Notes: generated by a model from the letters alone, not told the origin. 61,890 bases of DNA from Stentor coeruleus (GCA_001970955.1 MPUH01000359.1:1-61890); one strand, 5' to 3'; numbered from the stretch's first letter, positions 19,812 through 30,590 are shown. Program-made: numbers and translations.

Positions 19812-21572
19812 TCAAATACTATAATCTCTTCTATATTGTCCATCTTTAACAACCCAAACATAATCAACAAGTAAACCGCTATCTGAGCTATATTGTTCAT
19901 AAAGTAAATGCGTCCTGTTAAAAGCTGTAATTTTCCCATATCCAAACCCTTGTTCCCCATAAACAAAAAACTCAGGTATATTTTCTTGAAAAGGGTCATT
20001 AAGTAAAAGTCTATTCCCACCATTTCCATTGACAATATAAACTGGTGCTTTTGCGTTAAAATGTAAATTTTTAGTATCAAACTCCCCAGTCATAATCTTA
20101 CCTTTATATAATGGTAAATCCCTTTCATAATTATGAACATGGCCTTGGACAACTAAATCAACTTCATATTCTCTAAAAATATCTTCAAAATCTTCTTTAA
20201 ATTTATCAGCTTGCTCATAACATTCAGTATTATTTACTGAACAATAATATGCTTGATGAGAAAAAGCTACAATCCAAGAAACTTGATCTCTAAATTCATT
20301 AGCTTTAGCCAAATCACTTTTAACCCAATTTCTATGAGTTTCTATACATGGTTTACATAATGGGCTGAAATAATAGTTTAAATTCATCATGAGGAAATGA
20401 ACTGGACCAAGATTGTATGAATAAAATAAAGATTTCCCATCATTAGCTTCATTTATAGGCATTTGGAATCGTTCGCTGTAATAAGTGAAATTTCTTTTTT
20501 TATCGTGATTGCCAGGAATTACCATATATGGAAGTTCTGAAGATAATGGTTCAATCATATTGAAAAAATCATCACCAATTTGCCCATCATCGAAATCGAG
20601 GTTATAAGCAATATCGCCTATGTGCATAATCCAATCGATTTCTTCAGTTTTGATATGAGATTCAAGCATAATCTTTGTGTGGAGACCCCATATCTGAGCC
20701 CCCCAGTCGCCAACCACAAGCATTTTTGTTGGTTTTAAATAGAGATTATCAGAATTAGCCTTAGAAAAATATGGAGTACGACCTTTAAATGTATGTTTCG
20801 AGCTCCAAAAGCATGCATTTGCCACAAGATAATCATAAGCACATTCTTCTATAATATTTTTTATAACAACTGTATGTATATATTGTATAACACTTCGATC
20901 TCTTCCTTGATCATGTGTTTTTGTTGTTGCTAAAAATATCGTCCAATTGTTTGAATATATGTTTTCTTCGCATATTAAAGACTTTATGGCAATTTTAGGT
21001 CCATAGTCAATAAATGTTACCCAGCTAACTCTCATTTCATTAGGATTTTCAGTCCATGCTAAGCGGATTTGCTGGGGAAACACATCAAAAATATGAAGAA
21101 ACTGAGCATCTTCATTGATAGGAAAGTTAAAACTTTCGGAAAATGAGGATATGTTAGTAGAAATTGAAGTTAATAATGGGCTTATTTCTGAGATTTCATC
21201 AAAATAATTGTTGATTTCGTAAAAAATATCAGTGTTAGTGAAAGGGATGTTTTTATCATTGAAATTTATTATTTGTGATTTTGGTGGGGTTTGATTGGAT
21301 TTTGTTATATGAAAAAAAAAATTTATGTTGCTTTTGGTTGAAGATTGGTTTATAAAAGATGAGTTTTGGTAGTAATTTATATGATTTTCGTGTAGATTTG
21401 ATGCTTGATAGGATGGATTTTGTAAATTGAATGCTCTTTGATTGTATGAGAAATATGGGAATTCTGAATAAGGAAGGATTTCATAAGGTATATAATCTAG
21501 AACTATAGATAAGAGAAGGCATAAAAAAGTTCCCCAAAAAATGAGTAAGAAAGATTCTGATGAAGTCCTCAT
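19812..21572 (-). CDS. purple acid phosphatase-type metallophosphoesterase, membrane-anchored
   Basis: 586 aa. One hydrophobic segment at about 8-26 (FLLIFWGTFLCLLLSIVLDY) acts as a signal anchor. A long N-rich spacer follows, then a beta-sandwich domain (about 165-265, IRLAWTENPNEMRVSWVTF) as in purple acid phosphatases. The catalytic domain has all expected metal ligands: D289 (GDW), D320 and Y323 (GDIAYN), N355 (GNHD), H439 (FSHQAYY), H478 and H480 (GHVHNYER). The family hydrolyses phosphomonoesters at acid pH with a binuclear Fe-metal centre, in lysosomes, food vacuoles or at the cell surface. Several NxS/T sites agree with a lumenal or extracellular location. The length exceeds the usual 400-450 aa because of the N-terminal spacer. 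Confidence 0.92.
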   Translation of the reverse strand: MRTSSESFLLIFWGTFLCLLLSIVLDYIPYEILPYSEFPYFSYNQRAFNLQNPSYQASNLHENHINYYQNSSFINQSSTKSNINFFFHITKSNQTPPKSQIINFNDKNIPFTNTDIFYEINNYFDEISEISPLLTSISTNISSFSESFNFPINEDAQFLHIFDVFPQQIRLAWTENPNEMRVSWVTFIDYGPKIAIKSLICEENIYSNNWTIFLATTKTHDQGRDRSVIQYIHTVVIKNIIEECAYDYLVANACFWSSKHTFKGRTPYFSKANSDNLYLKPTKMLVVGDWGAQIWGLHTKIMLESHIKTEEIDWIMHIGDIAYNLDFDDGQIGDDFFNMIEPLSSELPYMVIPGNHDKKRNFTYYSERFQMPINEANDGKSLFYSYNLGPVHFLMMNLNYYFSPLCKPCIETHRNWVKSDLAKANEFRDQVSWIVAFSHQAYYCSVNNTECYEQADKFKEDFEDIFREYEVDLVVQGHVHNYERDLPLYKGKIMTGEFDTKNLHFNAKAPVYIVNGNGGNRLLLNDPFQENIPEFFVYGEQGFGYGKITAFNRTHLLYEQYSSDSGLLVDYVWVVKDGQYRRDYSI

Positions 21573-21994
21573 TTTTTATTATATGCAGTTTTTTAATCTC
21601 GAGTTAAATTTATTCTATGGAAAGATAACATAGGTTTTTTTATTCTAAATAAATCATTCCATTCATATTTCTAAAGCTGAAATAGATAAACATCAACAGC
21701 GCAATCTTTCTTATATAATCCTCTAAAAAAAACTATAATGATGGCCTAATATTTTCAGGCTATAAACAAATTAAAATCTTTTTTTTATGTCTTAACTCCA
21801 AAAATTTATCCCCTTATCATCTTATAACCCTCTTAATCCTTAAAAGTCACTTATAAATCCTATTTATTCCTATCTTTCCTTATTAAATCACTACATCATT
21901 CAAAACTTATCAAATCCTCATTACCAAATTCTCTAATTCTCAACTCTTAAACTTTATCAATTAACTATTTAACAAATCTAACCATATAACAAAA
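21573..21994. other. intergenic between divergent genes
   Basis: From about 21650 to 21994 the + strand is C-rich and G-poor, as in other 5' flanks. No gene seen. Confidence 0.55.
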
Positions 21995-22654
21995 ATGGAC
22001 TCATACTGCTTGACAAATATTAAGAAAAAGCATCGGCGTGGGACAAACTCAAGGCAATCAAGTAAAGTTCTTATAGAAAACATCAGCAATTCTAAATCAT
22101 CCCAAAACCAAAAAAATTTTTCAAGACCAAATTCAGTAGATCACAGCTATTTTATATCATCTGAATTATCTAATCATGCATCAACTCCAAATTTTTCTAT
22201 AGAAAAATCTGAGCTTAAAAAACCTACAGTTAAGCATTCAAGGAAAACTGTTATGATAGGATATTCAAATCCTTGCTATGAAGAATATTTACTTCCTCAT
22301 ATAAGTGATATAGATATAAAAGGTAAAGATATGAAATGTTTAAAGCCGAAAGTAATGATTGAAAGAAGGAATAAGTCGTTTTTTAAGTTTGAAGTTGTTA
22401 AAAAAAAGAATCTTTTGGATAAAGATAAGAGAATTGATAGGATTCATAATTCGGTTTCTATTACAAGTAAACATAATAGAAGTAGTAGTAGGAATATTAG
22501 GAAGAAGTTGTCGATATGTAGTATAAGACACAAGGGAGATATTGATATAAAGAATGATTTTATTAGCTTTCATCAAAAATCAAAGGATTTACTTTTTAGG
22601 CTGAAGAGAAGTGTGTTTGGGGATGAAAAAGAAGGACAAAATCAGTTTATTTGA
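21995..22654 (+). CDS. basic hypothetical protein
   Basis: 219 aa, not recognised. It is rich in K, R, S and N and has no membrane segment. Several basic clusters could act as nuclear signals (KKKHRRGTNSRQSSK near the N-terminus; SSSRNIRKKLS). Most of it is probably disordered; the C-terminal KDLLFRLKRSVFGDEKEG may be helical. The stop is TGA, which supports TGA being a true stop in this genome. G/T-rich sequence follows, as after other + genes. Confidence 0.6.
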   Translation: MDSYCLTNIKKKHRRGTNSRQSSKVLIENISNSKSSQNQKNFSRPNSVDHSYFISSELSNHASTPNFSIEKSELKKPTVKHSRKTVMIGYSNPCYEEYLLPHISDIDIKGKDMKCLKPKVMIERRNKSFFKFEVVKKKNLLDKDKRIDRIHNSVSITSKHNRSSSRNIRKKLSICSIRHKGDIDIKNDFISFHQKSKDLLFRLKRSVFGDEKEGQNQFI

Positions 22655-23413
22655 AAGATAGAGATAATTATTATGGATTTTTTTATGTGAATAGTAAGAT
22701 TTTGAAGGGTTTTTTTGGGATATTAGGATTTGTATACTGTTTATAGAAAATTATTAAATTTTTGTATTAGGGATTTTTTAGATTAGTGAATATGATTTAT
22801 ACTTTTTAATAATTGAAGAGGTAGTTATTAGATATAATGATAGAAAAAAGTAGGGGAGGATAGATTTTAATTATATTAATTTATGTACAGGTATAAAATA
22901 ATACTTGATATTATATAATAACATTAATCATGGTAAAAAATGTAAAGGTATAAAATAATACTTGATATTATATAATAACTTTAATCATGGTAAACAATTT
23001 AGAGTAATATGCATAGAAAAATCAACCGAAAATGTTATTTAAACTAGATAATTATTTTTATAAATTTAATAATTTCTATATAGTAAAGTTTTAATGGCTA
23101 GAGACTAGAATATTTTTTAACTATTTATCTAATTTAAGTATTTTTTTAATATCTATTTTAAAACTGGGACTTAAAAAGCATAATTTGATTCTATTTAGTC
23201 GATAATTTAATCTTATATTTAGAAGAAAATCTAATAAAAAATCTTGTGATTATATTGTAAAACTAATAAATATTCAAATTTTATCAAATCTCAATCCTCG
23301 ATCAAGTACTATATTCAATTTCGAGTTAAATACAAATTAAATACGCATATATCAGCATATATTTCAAAAGGAGACTAAATTTCATAATAAGGTTAGCAAC
23401 TTATTAATAAACT
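22655..23413. other. intergenic with a 57-bp tandem repeat
   Basis: A G/T-rich 3' flank, then the tandem repeat at 22890-23003, then AT-rich sequence. No gene seen. Confidence 0.6.
22890..23003. repeat. 57-bp tandem repeat, two copies
   Basis: Copy 1 is 22890-22946 and copy 2 is 22947-23003, both opening with GGTATAAAATAATACTTGAT. They differ at several positions, so this is an old duplication and not an assembly overlap. No function visible. Confidence 0.85.
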
Positions 23414-25042
23414 ATGGAAGAAGGCCACGATGTCAAAGCCTCTCTTAGCATTTATATGCAAACCCTTGATGTAATCGGCTTTACCTTTATGATCAAAAAC
23501 ACAAAAGTCCCCCTTGACGCCCTACAAGAGCAAGGTGGTATGAACATTTTTCATGAAATAGCCAATAGTATGTCAAAAGAATCCTACTTAGTTCAGTTTT
23601 TAGAAATTTTGATAAGCGAGTTCTACGATCGATATTTCGACGAAGCAAGTGAAAAAATTCGGATAATGATAAATATTTCAACAGCCCGAGACAAACAAAC
23701 CCCATTACTTATAGCCCTTCGCAACAATCGCCCAGTAATTTCTATATAGAAACTTGTAAAAAAATTTGTTGAACTTGGGGCTAATATATCAATGACTAAT
23801 GCATATGGACAAACTTTAGTGCATTTAGCTGCTGAATGTGGTTTTGAATGTATTTTAGTATATTTATGTAAAGAACTTGAAATGAGTTTTTCTGATACAG
23901 ATATTAATGGAAGGACACCTTTACATGCTGCAGCTTTAGAAGGTCAAACTGGAACAGGAATAATGTTAATAGCTTGGACTGACGATCTTAATTCACAAGA
24001 TTTAGAAGGTTTCACACCTTTACACCTTGCAGCCTTATCACAAAATTACAAACTCGTAAGAAACCTTCTAATAAAAAACGCTAAAACCGATATTAAAGAT
24101 TTTAAAAACGAAACCCCAATAGATATTGCTTTAAGTCGCAATGCTAAAGATGTTATAAAACTCCTTCAGCCTACAAAATGCGTGCAATTCATAAACCCAT
24201 TCCACATGCGCATAGGCCCAGTTTCAAACAGCTACCTTAAATTCATATTCTACATCCTCTTATTTATCTTTCGTGCTGGCTTAACAATAATAGTCATAAT
24301 GCCTAAAATAGACCCAAAATTCTCCTTATCAGCTGGAAGTATCCTAATCATTACAGCATTACTATTCATGATAGTCAATATAAAAGACCCTGGATATACA
24401 GTAAATCGTAAAAAACTAAGCCTTTTAACTTTACTCGAAACTTATCGTGGAGAATTTGTATGCCCATACTGCGAAGCTAGGAAAACAAAATTTACAAGAC
24501 ACTGTCATTATTGTGAAAGATGTGTTGAAGTAATAAAAACTTAGGATTTTGATCATCATTGTCCATGGGTTCACAATTGTATAGGTAAAAAAAATCATCG
24601 TTGGTTTATTTTGTTTATAACTTTCAGTGTTTTAGATTACTTTACACAAGGGGTTCTTGGGATTTTTGATTATTTTGGAATATTTAAACATAATGCAATA
24701 GATTTGTATTATTTAAGTAATGATAGGCATATTATTAGCCTTTCTATTGCAGGAATTAATGCAATTTGTTTGATTATTGTAATTCCGGTATTTTATTTTC
24801 AGCTAAGAATTTGCTGTGGGAATAGAGAAAATAGGGCCAGGGCACATAGTAAGGTTAGTTTACCTGAGAGGCTTATTGATAAGAGTATTGTAGAGCTTTC
24901 GGATACACCGAGTATGTTTGTTAGGCCTTCAGAAGAGTGGAACCCACAGAGTGTGAGTAATCAGATAAGCTTTTTAACCCCAAAGATTGGAGCTTTGAAT
25001 AATCCTTCTTGTTGCATGCAAAATACTAAAGCCATTTATTAA
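23414..25042 (+). CDS. ankyrin-repeat DHHC palmitoyltransferase
   Basis: 532 aa after removing two 15-nt introns (23735-23749, 24530-24544). Ankyrin repeats occupy about 60-255 ([60 protein letters not shown]). Two membrane spans follow ([31 protein letters not shown]), then the cysteine-rich DHHC domain, which only reads through after splicing: [20 protein letters not shown] then [20 protein letters not shown]. The catalytic cysteine is in DHHC. Two more spans follow, then a short tail. This is the ANK-DHHC (HIP14/ZDHHC17, yeast Akr1) architecture, which S-acylates cytosolic proteins at Golgi, vesicle or plasma membranes. Several neighbours start with MGC/MGSC acylation motifs, but a substrate link is only conjecture. 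Confidence 0.93.
23735..23749 (+). other. 15-nt intron 1 of the ankyrin-DHHC gene
   Basis: GTAATTTCTATATAG; contains in-frame TAG. Removal joins NNRP to [14 protein letters not shown] in an ankyrin repeat. Confidence 0.93.
24530..24544 (+). other. 15-nt intron 2 of the ankyrin-DHHC gene
   Basis: GTAATAAAAACTTAG; contains in-frame TAG. Removal joins CHYCERCVE to [12 protein letters not shown], restoring the DHHC signature. Confidence 0.96.
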
Positions 25043-25154
25043 TGTTTATTTATGATTATGTTGGATAATAAAGTTTAATGGTTCAGGTTAAAATAATAAC
25101 TTTGATTATATCGATTCTCAATACTAAATATCAACTTTTATTATATATTATATA

Positions 25155-26489
25155 TTAAATCGGCTCAATAACAACTTTCTCTTCGATTAACCTATCATTT
25201 AACCTACTCACATGTTTATCAACAAACTTCTTAATCATATTTTCTTTCTTATTCAACTCATCTCTGCCAATTGGTATTGGACTAAGTTTTGTCGCATCAA
25301 GTATAGCTTCAAACTTATTTTTGTATCCCAAAAAATCATTCTTAAGCTTAATTTTCAAAGACTTTGATGTTGGCCTTTCTGCATGTATATCTTTCATAAT
25401 CTGTAAATCTTTATCAGTAAAAACACTTAAAAATATATCTTTATTCAAAAGCCATAATATTGTATCATTTTTCATACAAATAACTTTACACCCTCGACTT
25501 GTACCTTTAATTATCTCCTCTTCACCGAAAAAATCTTCAGAAAAACATTCTCTAAGGACTTGTAAATATGTTCTTTCTCTAACGAAATATTTTTCACTTT
25601 TGTTACCATAAGGCATTCGGCTTTTGAGTTTTATTGATACAGTTTTTTCCATTTTAACAGACCCTTGGCGTATAATATAGAAGTTTATAGGCTCATCATG
25701 AATAGAATATACAACTTGATCTTTTTTGTATTGCATTGGGTATAAGTTCCATGCGATTCTTTCGAGTTTTGAACCAAAAAAGTTGTTGAAAAATGGTATA
25801 GATTTTAAATAATCAACCATGTCAAAACGTTCTCTGTGTTTTTGCCGTCGGACAATATCGTTGTAATCATCAATTTTTAGTAAAAGAAGCGAAACTGGAG
25901 TTTTGGCTATGATAGTCGCGCTTCGAAGGCTGTTATTTTCTAAAGCGCTTTCACCAATTGCGTTTTTAGGGCCTACAATGTCTATGACCCCAACCCCAGT
26001 TTTGGTTATTTCAACTAGACCTTTTGCTATCAGATACAAACAATCTCCTAAGTCATTTTGTTTAAATATTATTGAGCCTTTATCAAAATTCAGAGTTCTA
26101 AGTTTTTTTCTTACCTCATTAGCTGTATATTCAGTTAGATGCTGGAAAAAAATACACTCTTTAGTCCAAGATTTTAATGATCTAACTTCTAAAGGGTTAC
26201 GCTGATAATGAGGCTTTAAACAGATCGATGATGGGTCTGAATCAGAGGAATGCGTATACAGAGTGTCTTGAAAATCTTGACGACTAAGAAGCCATTGAGG
26301 AAAAATATCAGAAAATTTTTGTTCATGATCGAGTTTCGGCAAACTTGATATTGTTCGATGACTGTTTGTTGATATAAGGTTTATTGGAGATCCTATAGAA
26401 GGACTTCGAGTAGTTTTGCAATAATCATTGCCAAGAAGTAAAAGAGCAGGTTTGTGATGACTGAGCGAGTTTTTAGACTTTTTTTTCAT
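25155..26489 (-). CDS. protein with two cyclic-nucleotide-binding domains
   Basis: 444 aa. The N-terminal 60 residues are basic and S/P-rich, followed by FPQWLLSRQDFQDT. The first cNBD (about 130-225) has LRTLNFDKGSIIFKQNDLGD, IGESALENNSLRSATIIAKT and the phosphate-binding arginine in the RSA motif. The second cNBD-like domain (about 230-350) is less canonical, with FFGEEEIIKGTSRGCKVICM. No kinase or channel segment is present. It is a paralogue of the minus-strand gene at 48590, sharing the WLLSRxDF motif and domain order. It probably acts as a free cyclic-nucleotide sensor or a ciliary scaffold; this is inference. The C-terminal 90 residues are charged and helical. Confidence 0.85.
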   Translation of the reverse strand: MKKKSKNSLSHHKPALLLLGNDYCKTTRSPSIGSPINLISTNSHRTISSLPKLDHEQKFSDIFPQWLLSRQDFQDTLYTHSSDSDPSSICLKPHYQRNPLEVRSLKSWTKECIFFQHLTEYTANEVRKKLRTLNFDKGSIIFKQNDLGDCLYLIAKGLVEITKTGVGVIDIVGPKNAIGESALENNSLRSATIIAKTPVSLLLLKIDDYNDIVRRQKHRERFDMVDYLKSIPFFNNFFGSKLERIAWNLYPMQYKKDQVVYSIHDEPINFYIIRQGSVKMEKTVSIKLKSRMPYGNKSEKYFVRERTYLQVLRECFSEDFFGEEEIIKGTSRGCKVICMKNDTILWLLNKDIFLSVFTDKDLQIMKDIHAERPTSKSLKIKLKNDFLGYKNKFEAILDATKLSPIPIGRDELNKKENMIKKFVDKHVSRLNDRLIEEKVVIEPI

Positions 26490-26807
26490 AAATGTTTATT
26501 ATTCTTTTCGATTAGTATTTTGTTGGATTTTCAATTAAATTAGTTTATAATTTATGGGCATAAGGATGTTAATTTTTTAGGAAAATATAGTACTTGCATT
26601 TTATAATAAATTTAGGTTTAAAGTTAAATGTTTGGTTTTTAAATATCAGAAAACATTATCTAGAAATAAATCTTTCTTAACAATTTTCATAACTTTTTTA
26701 AATTTCAATAAGCATCCTTTATATTTTACCAAACACCCATTATCCTAAAGTATCTTTTAGCATTTCTTAGAACCAAAAATTAAAAACCAATATATTTTTT
26801 TCTAATA
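26490..26807. other. intergenic between divergent genes
   Basis: AT-rich 5' flanks of two divergent genes. No other feature seen. Confidence 0.6.
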
Positions 26808-27356
26808 ATGGGACAAACCATAAACAATATTATATCAGAACCTTCTTTCGGTACTGTTCTTGGCAGCTACAAAAACGTTGAAGCTTATTCTAACAGTCGT
26901 ATCAACCATAATTCAGGTAAAAACTATATAAATAAGCACTATACTGGATACAAATATCAATGCGTTGAATACTCAAGACGGTTTTTAATCATAACAAAAC
27001 AAATAACATTTGCTAATATAAAATGTGCTTATAATATATGGGATTTAATAGTTTTCCAAAACTTGATCACTGGGGAAAATTTCGATATTTTGAAGTTTGA
27101 AAATGGATCTTTTATACCACCTAAAGAAGATTGTTTGTTAATATATAATAAAGGATATAAAATTCCTTATGGTCATGTTGCTGTTATAACAAAAGTTAAT
27201 TTAAGTAAAGGATATGTGAAAATTGCTGAACAAAATGAGAGGGAAAAAATTTGGAAAAGAAATTATGCTAGGAAATTATATATAAAATGCTCTCAAGGTA
27301 AGTTTATTATACAAGATAAGTATCCGATTATTGGCTGGGTTGTTTATGAGAATTAA
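26808..27356 (+). CDS. CHAP-domain cysteine amidase (glutathionylspermidine amidase-like)
   Basis: 182 aa, a single CHAP domain. GYKYQCVEYSRRFLI gives the nucleophile C52, YGHVAVI gives H123, and KIAEQNE gives E141. Order and spacing match the Cys-His-Glu triad of the amidase half of E. coli glutathionylspermidine synthetase/amidase. Such domains cleave glutathionyl-polyamine or peptidoglycan-type amide bonds. The synthetase half is absent, so this is a stand-alone amidase; the substrate could be a polyamine conjugate or bacterial cell wall from food. There is no signal peptide, and the start MGQTINN could be N-myristoylated, which argues for the cytosol. The family has often moved between bacteria and eukaryotes, but codon use here looks like that of the neighbours. 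Confidence 0.85.
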   Translation: MGQTINNIISEPSFGTVLGSYKNVEAYSNSRINHNSGKNYINKHYTGYKYQCVEYSRRFLIITKQITFANIKCAYNIWDLIVFQNLITGENFDILKFENGSFIPPKEDCLLIYNKGYKIPYGHVAVITKVNLSKGYVKIAEQNEREKIWKRNYARKLYIKCSQGKFIIQDKYPIIGWVVYEN

Positions 27357-28025
27357 AGTTATTATTGTTAGGAAATAAGATAAAATTTATTGAAAAAAAA
27401 GTATTTTAAGTATGCTTTAAATAAGATAGATGGATTATGGAATTTATATAAGGTTTTAGTTTATAAAAGTACGTATTTAGAAATGGTTTTATGATGAGGG
27501 TTTTATTTATAGAGTTGCGCTTTTTGCTGATGATGTTTATAAAAAATATTGAATTTTGATAGATAGGTGGTTAGGCAGTTGTAATACAAAAAATTAAAGA
27601 TTTATAATCTGATCATTGTATGTTTGTGCTTTAGGATATTTTTTTATAATTTGTAATGTTTAGTTATAATCAAACTTACCCTTTTAAAACCTAATATCAT
27701 CAGATTTACTAATAATCCATACCTATTTTATTATAATAAGCATATCCTATCTTATTAAAATAATCAAAGATTAATTATCATCTTCAAAAAGTGTATTAAA
27801 GCCTCATTTCCAAACAAAAATCAATCATCATCAATTTCCAAAATTTCCTCTTTAATCCATTACATAATTTTTCTTTCTCCTCTTCCAACTGCAAAAAAAT
27901 CCTCCCTACAATCATCGATAAACTATAAAAAACACAGAAAATTCTTAAGCACAATACCTTTAATCATAAACCTCTAAAAATCTAATAATTTTTTTTTTAA
28001 AAAACCTTCTAAACTAAATATACTC
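27357..28025. other. intergenic between convergent genes; skew switch near 27665
   Basis: G/T-rich on + to about 27660, then C/A-rich to 28025, the paired 3'-flank pattern. No gene seen. Confidence 0.65.
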
Positions 28026-28589
28026 CTATGTATTTTTAACTTTGACGTCCTGTATTTCCTTTAAATAATTCATCGACAACCTAAGATTTTCTTTCAAATA
28101 TTGTTCTTTATCCTGACAATTTAGCAAATGGCTTATGAGGATTTGATTGAATTTTGTCACTTCATTGTACATATTCTCAAGCTTTTCAACAGTTTTTTCT
28201 AATGCTTCATTGTTTTCACGAAGTTTACGGATTTTTGTTATAATTTCATCGTTTGGGTTTCTGTCATTTTTGATTGTAGGGTTTTTTCTTTTGATTTGAG
28301 TCATTTGTTCAGGATTGTCTTTAGTAAAAAGTGGATGACTGAAGATGCAGCTTTCTCCTGGTTGTTTGTGGAAGTCATACATGTTTAATTGACGAATAAA
28401 ACTTGAAAAATTTTTATGTTTGAAGTAATTTGGTAGTGCTTCATTAATAAACATAGGCAAATTTACTATTTCAAAAGAATTCCCTTGGTTGATCCATTTG
28501 ATAACATCCTGATAGTTTGAGTTGTTTAGAATATCATAAATTTTGACTAAAAAAGAGTTCAATCCTGCAACGAACTTTTTGTTTTTCAT
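28026..28589 (-). CDS. heat-shock-factor-type DNA-binding protein
   Basis: 187 aa from the ATG at 28589; the frame is open 24 nt further with another ATG, but MKNKKFVAGLNSFLVKIYDI places the domain as usual near the N-terminus. An HSF domain spans about 10-100: FLVKIYDILNNSNYQDVIKW, then INEALPNYFKHKNFSSFIRQ followed by LNMYDFHK (the recognition helix SFIRQLNMY is intact), then FSHPLFTKDNPEQM. A short leucine-rich coiled coil follows (IRKLRENNEALEKTVEKLEN), matching the HSF oligomerisation segment. There is no long activation domain, so it is short for an HSF. It would bind nGAAn-type heat-shock elements as a trimer in the nucleus. Whether it responds to heat is unknown. Confidence 0.88.
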   Translation of the reverse strand: MKNKKFVAGLNSFLVKIYDILNNSNYQDVIKWINQGNSFEIVNLPMFINEALPNYFKHKNFSSFIRQLNMYDFHKQPGESCIFSHPLFTKDNPEQMTQIKRKNPTIKNDRNPNDEIITKIRKLRENNEALEKTVEKLENMYNEVTKFNQILISHLLNCQDKEQYLKENLRLSMNYLKEIQDVKVKNT

Positions 28590-29126
28590 TATAACAAGCA
28601 TAAAGATAAACATCCACCATATTTCTTAGCTTTTAGTATCTTATTAAAGATTATAAACACTATATATTATTATAAAGATGTATTCTATAAATGTATATAA
28701 GGAAATAATTTGATTTATTAAAATGATAACTGCTATTTGTGAGATTGGCTATTTCGACGTTTTATAAGTAGAATAAAATATTTTATAAATGGTTATGGTT
28801 TTGTATAGGTAATTTTAGTTTTTTCTTATAAAATGATTTTCGTATTTTTTTGATTGCTTTTTATGCATTTTCCCTAATTTTTAGGTTTTTTAAAGATTTG
28901 TTGATTTTATAAATAGCATTATTTAATTTGCTATACAAAATGCATATTAAAGACATATATTACAATATTATATACAATTTTTTTACTCTGAAAATTCTTT
29001 AAGGGTTATACTTCACTATTATCCTAATTAAAAATCAAAATTCTCACAAAAACAGAATAAACTGGGAAATTGTCATATTAATATTATCATAAAATACATA
29101 CCTCAGTTAATACTATAATTTTCGAA
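28590..29126. other. intergenic between divergent genes
   Basis: AT-rich, with no gene seen. No clear nGAAnnTTCn array was noticed. Confidence 0.55.
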
Positions 29127-30590
29127 ATGGGATCGTGTTCAGGAAAATCTGTAGGCAAAGATGTGTGTGACATTCAAATAAAAAGACCCTCAAACAATCT
29201 TAAAATCACAGCAGAAACATTCATCAAAGTAAGTCCAAAAAGGCTGTTAGATGTATACAAAATAGGAAAAGCGCTTGGTTCAGGAACTTTTGGTGAGGTG
29301 AAACAAGTAACTCATCGTCAAAGTGGGCAAGAATTCGCTGTTAAAATCTTCCGCAAAGACCCTAATGAAAATAAAGCTGCATCTGATAAACTTAAAAGCG
29401 AGATCGAAATCCTCAAAAAAATAGACCATCCAAATATCATCCGTATATTTGAGTACTTTGAAGATGAAAAAAGACTCTATATCATCATGGAAAAATGTGA
29501 AGGTGGGGATCTTTTCTCCCAAATCCTTAAAATAAATTCCATAAACGAACTTGCAATAGCGAAAATTTTAAAGCAACTTTTCACAGCTATAAACTATCTT
29601 CATAATAAACATATAGTTCATAGAGATATTAAGCCAGGAAATATACTTTTTGAAAGAGAAAGTGACCTTGAAAATATAAAACTTATTGATTTTGGAGTCG
29701 CTGAATATTTTGAGGAAAAAAAATTCATGAAAGAACCTGTTGGGACTTTGTATTATATATCTCCTGAAGTCCTTGATGAAAACTATGATGAAAAATGTGA
29801 CCTTTGGAGCTGTGGGGTTATAGCATATATGCTTCTTTGCGGCTTTCCTCCATTTGATGGGGGAAATGACCATGAAATTGTAGCTAATATTAAAAAAGGT
29901 CATATAAACTACCCAGACGAAGTCTGGGTCAAATACTCTTCATATGCTAAAGATTTTGTTATGAAACTTTTATGTATACCTTGTATGAGAATGACAGCAA
30001 AACAAGCTTTAAATCATCCTTTTTTGAATCAAGAACGTTCTCATATAGAAAACCCTCAAACTAGTATCTCAGCTTTAAAGTCTTTAAAATCTTTTCAATG
30101 TCATAATAAACTTAAAGAAGCTGTTAATACATATATAGCTTCACAATGCTTATCAATACATGATACAAAAGAACTTAAAAGTTTGTTTATAGATATTGAT
30201 ACAAATAATGATGGGCTTATTAGTAAAGAAGAACTTATTGAGTATTATAATACATATATGGGACAAGATTATACTGTAGAAGAAATTGAAAAAATTTTTG
30301 ATACTGTTGATTCAGATAGAAGTGGATTTGTTGACTATACAGAATTTATTAAAGCTGCGATAAATGAAAAGGTTTTACAGAATGATAACTTTTTAAGACA
30401 GGCTTTTGAGAAATTTGATGTGGATAATAGTGGGAAGATATCGGCTGAAGAATTAAAGAAGGTGTTGGAAAATGGAGAAAAAGGATGTAATGATGAGATT
30501 TGGAAGGAGATTGTGAAGCAGGCTGATAAGAATAACGATGGTGAAATTGACTTTCAGGAGTTTGCTGAAATGGTTATTAATAATAAGTAA
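29127..30590 (+). CDS. calcium-dependent protein kinase (CDPK)
   Basis: 487 aa. The N-terminus MGSCSGKS is suited to N-myristoylation at G2 and palmitoylation at C4. The kinase domain spans about 44-305: GSGTFGEV (51-58), ATP lysine K73 in FAVKIF, HRDIKPGN (165-172), DFG at 188-190 and YYISPEVL. An autoinhibitory/junction segment follows (about 310-350, ISALKSLKSFQCHNKLKEAV). Four canonical EF-hands follow: DTNNDGLISKEE, DSDRSGFVDYTE, DVDNSGKISAEE and DKNNDGEIDFQE. All catalytic and calcium ligands are present, so an active calcium-stimulated Ser/Thr kinase is expected, at or near membranes. This is the standard plant/alveolate CDPK layout and length. Confidence 0.97.
   Translation: MGSCSGKSVGKDVCDIQIKRPSNNLKITAETFIKVSPKRLLDVYKIGKALGSGTFGEVKQVTHRQSGQEFAVKIFRKDPNENKAASDKLKSEIEILKKIDHPNIIRIFEYFEDEKRLYIIMEKCEGGDLFSQILKINSINELAIAKILKQLFTAINYLHNKHIVHRDIKPGNILFERESDLENIKLIDFGVAEYFEEKKFMKEPVGTLYYISPEVLDENYDEKCDLWSCGVIAYMLLCGFPPFDGGNDHEIVANIKKGHINYPDEVWVKYSSYAKDFVMKLLCIPCMRMTAKQALNHPFLNQERSHIENPQTSISALKSLKSFQCHNKLKEAVNTYIASQCLSIHDTKELKSLFIDIDTNNDGLISKEELIEYYNTYMGQDYTVEEIEKIFDTVDSDRSGFVDYTEFIKAAINEKVLQNDNFLRQAFEKFDVDNSGKISAEELKKVLENGEKGCNDEIWKEIVKQADKNNDGEIDFQEFAEMVINNK

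Noticed and set aside
22890..23003. 57-bp tandem repeat as an assembly overlap
   Set aside because: The copies differ at several positions and no N separates them, unlike the exact repeats at the N seams; it looks like a genuine old duplication.
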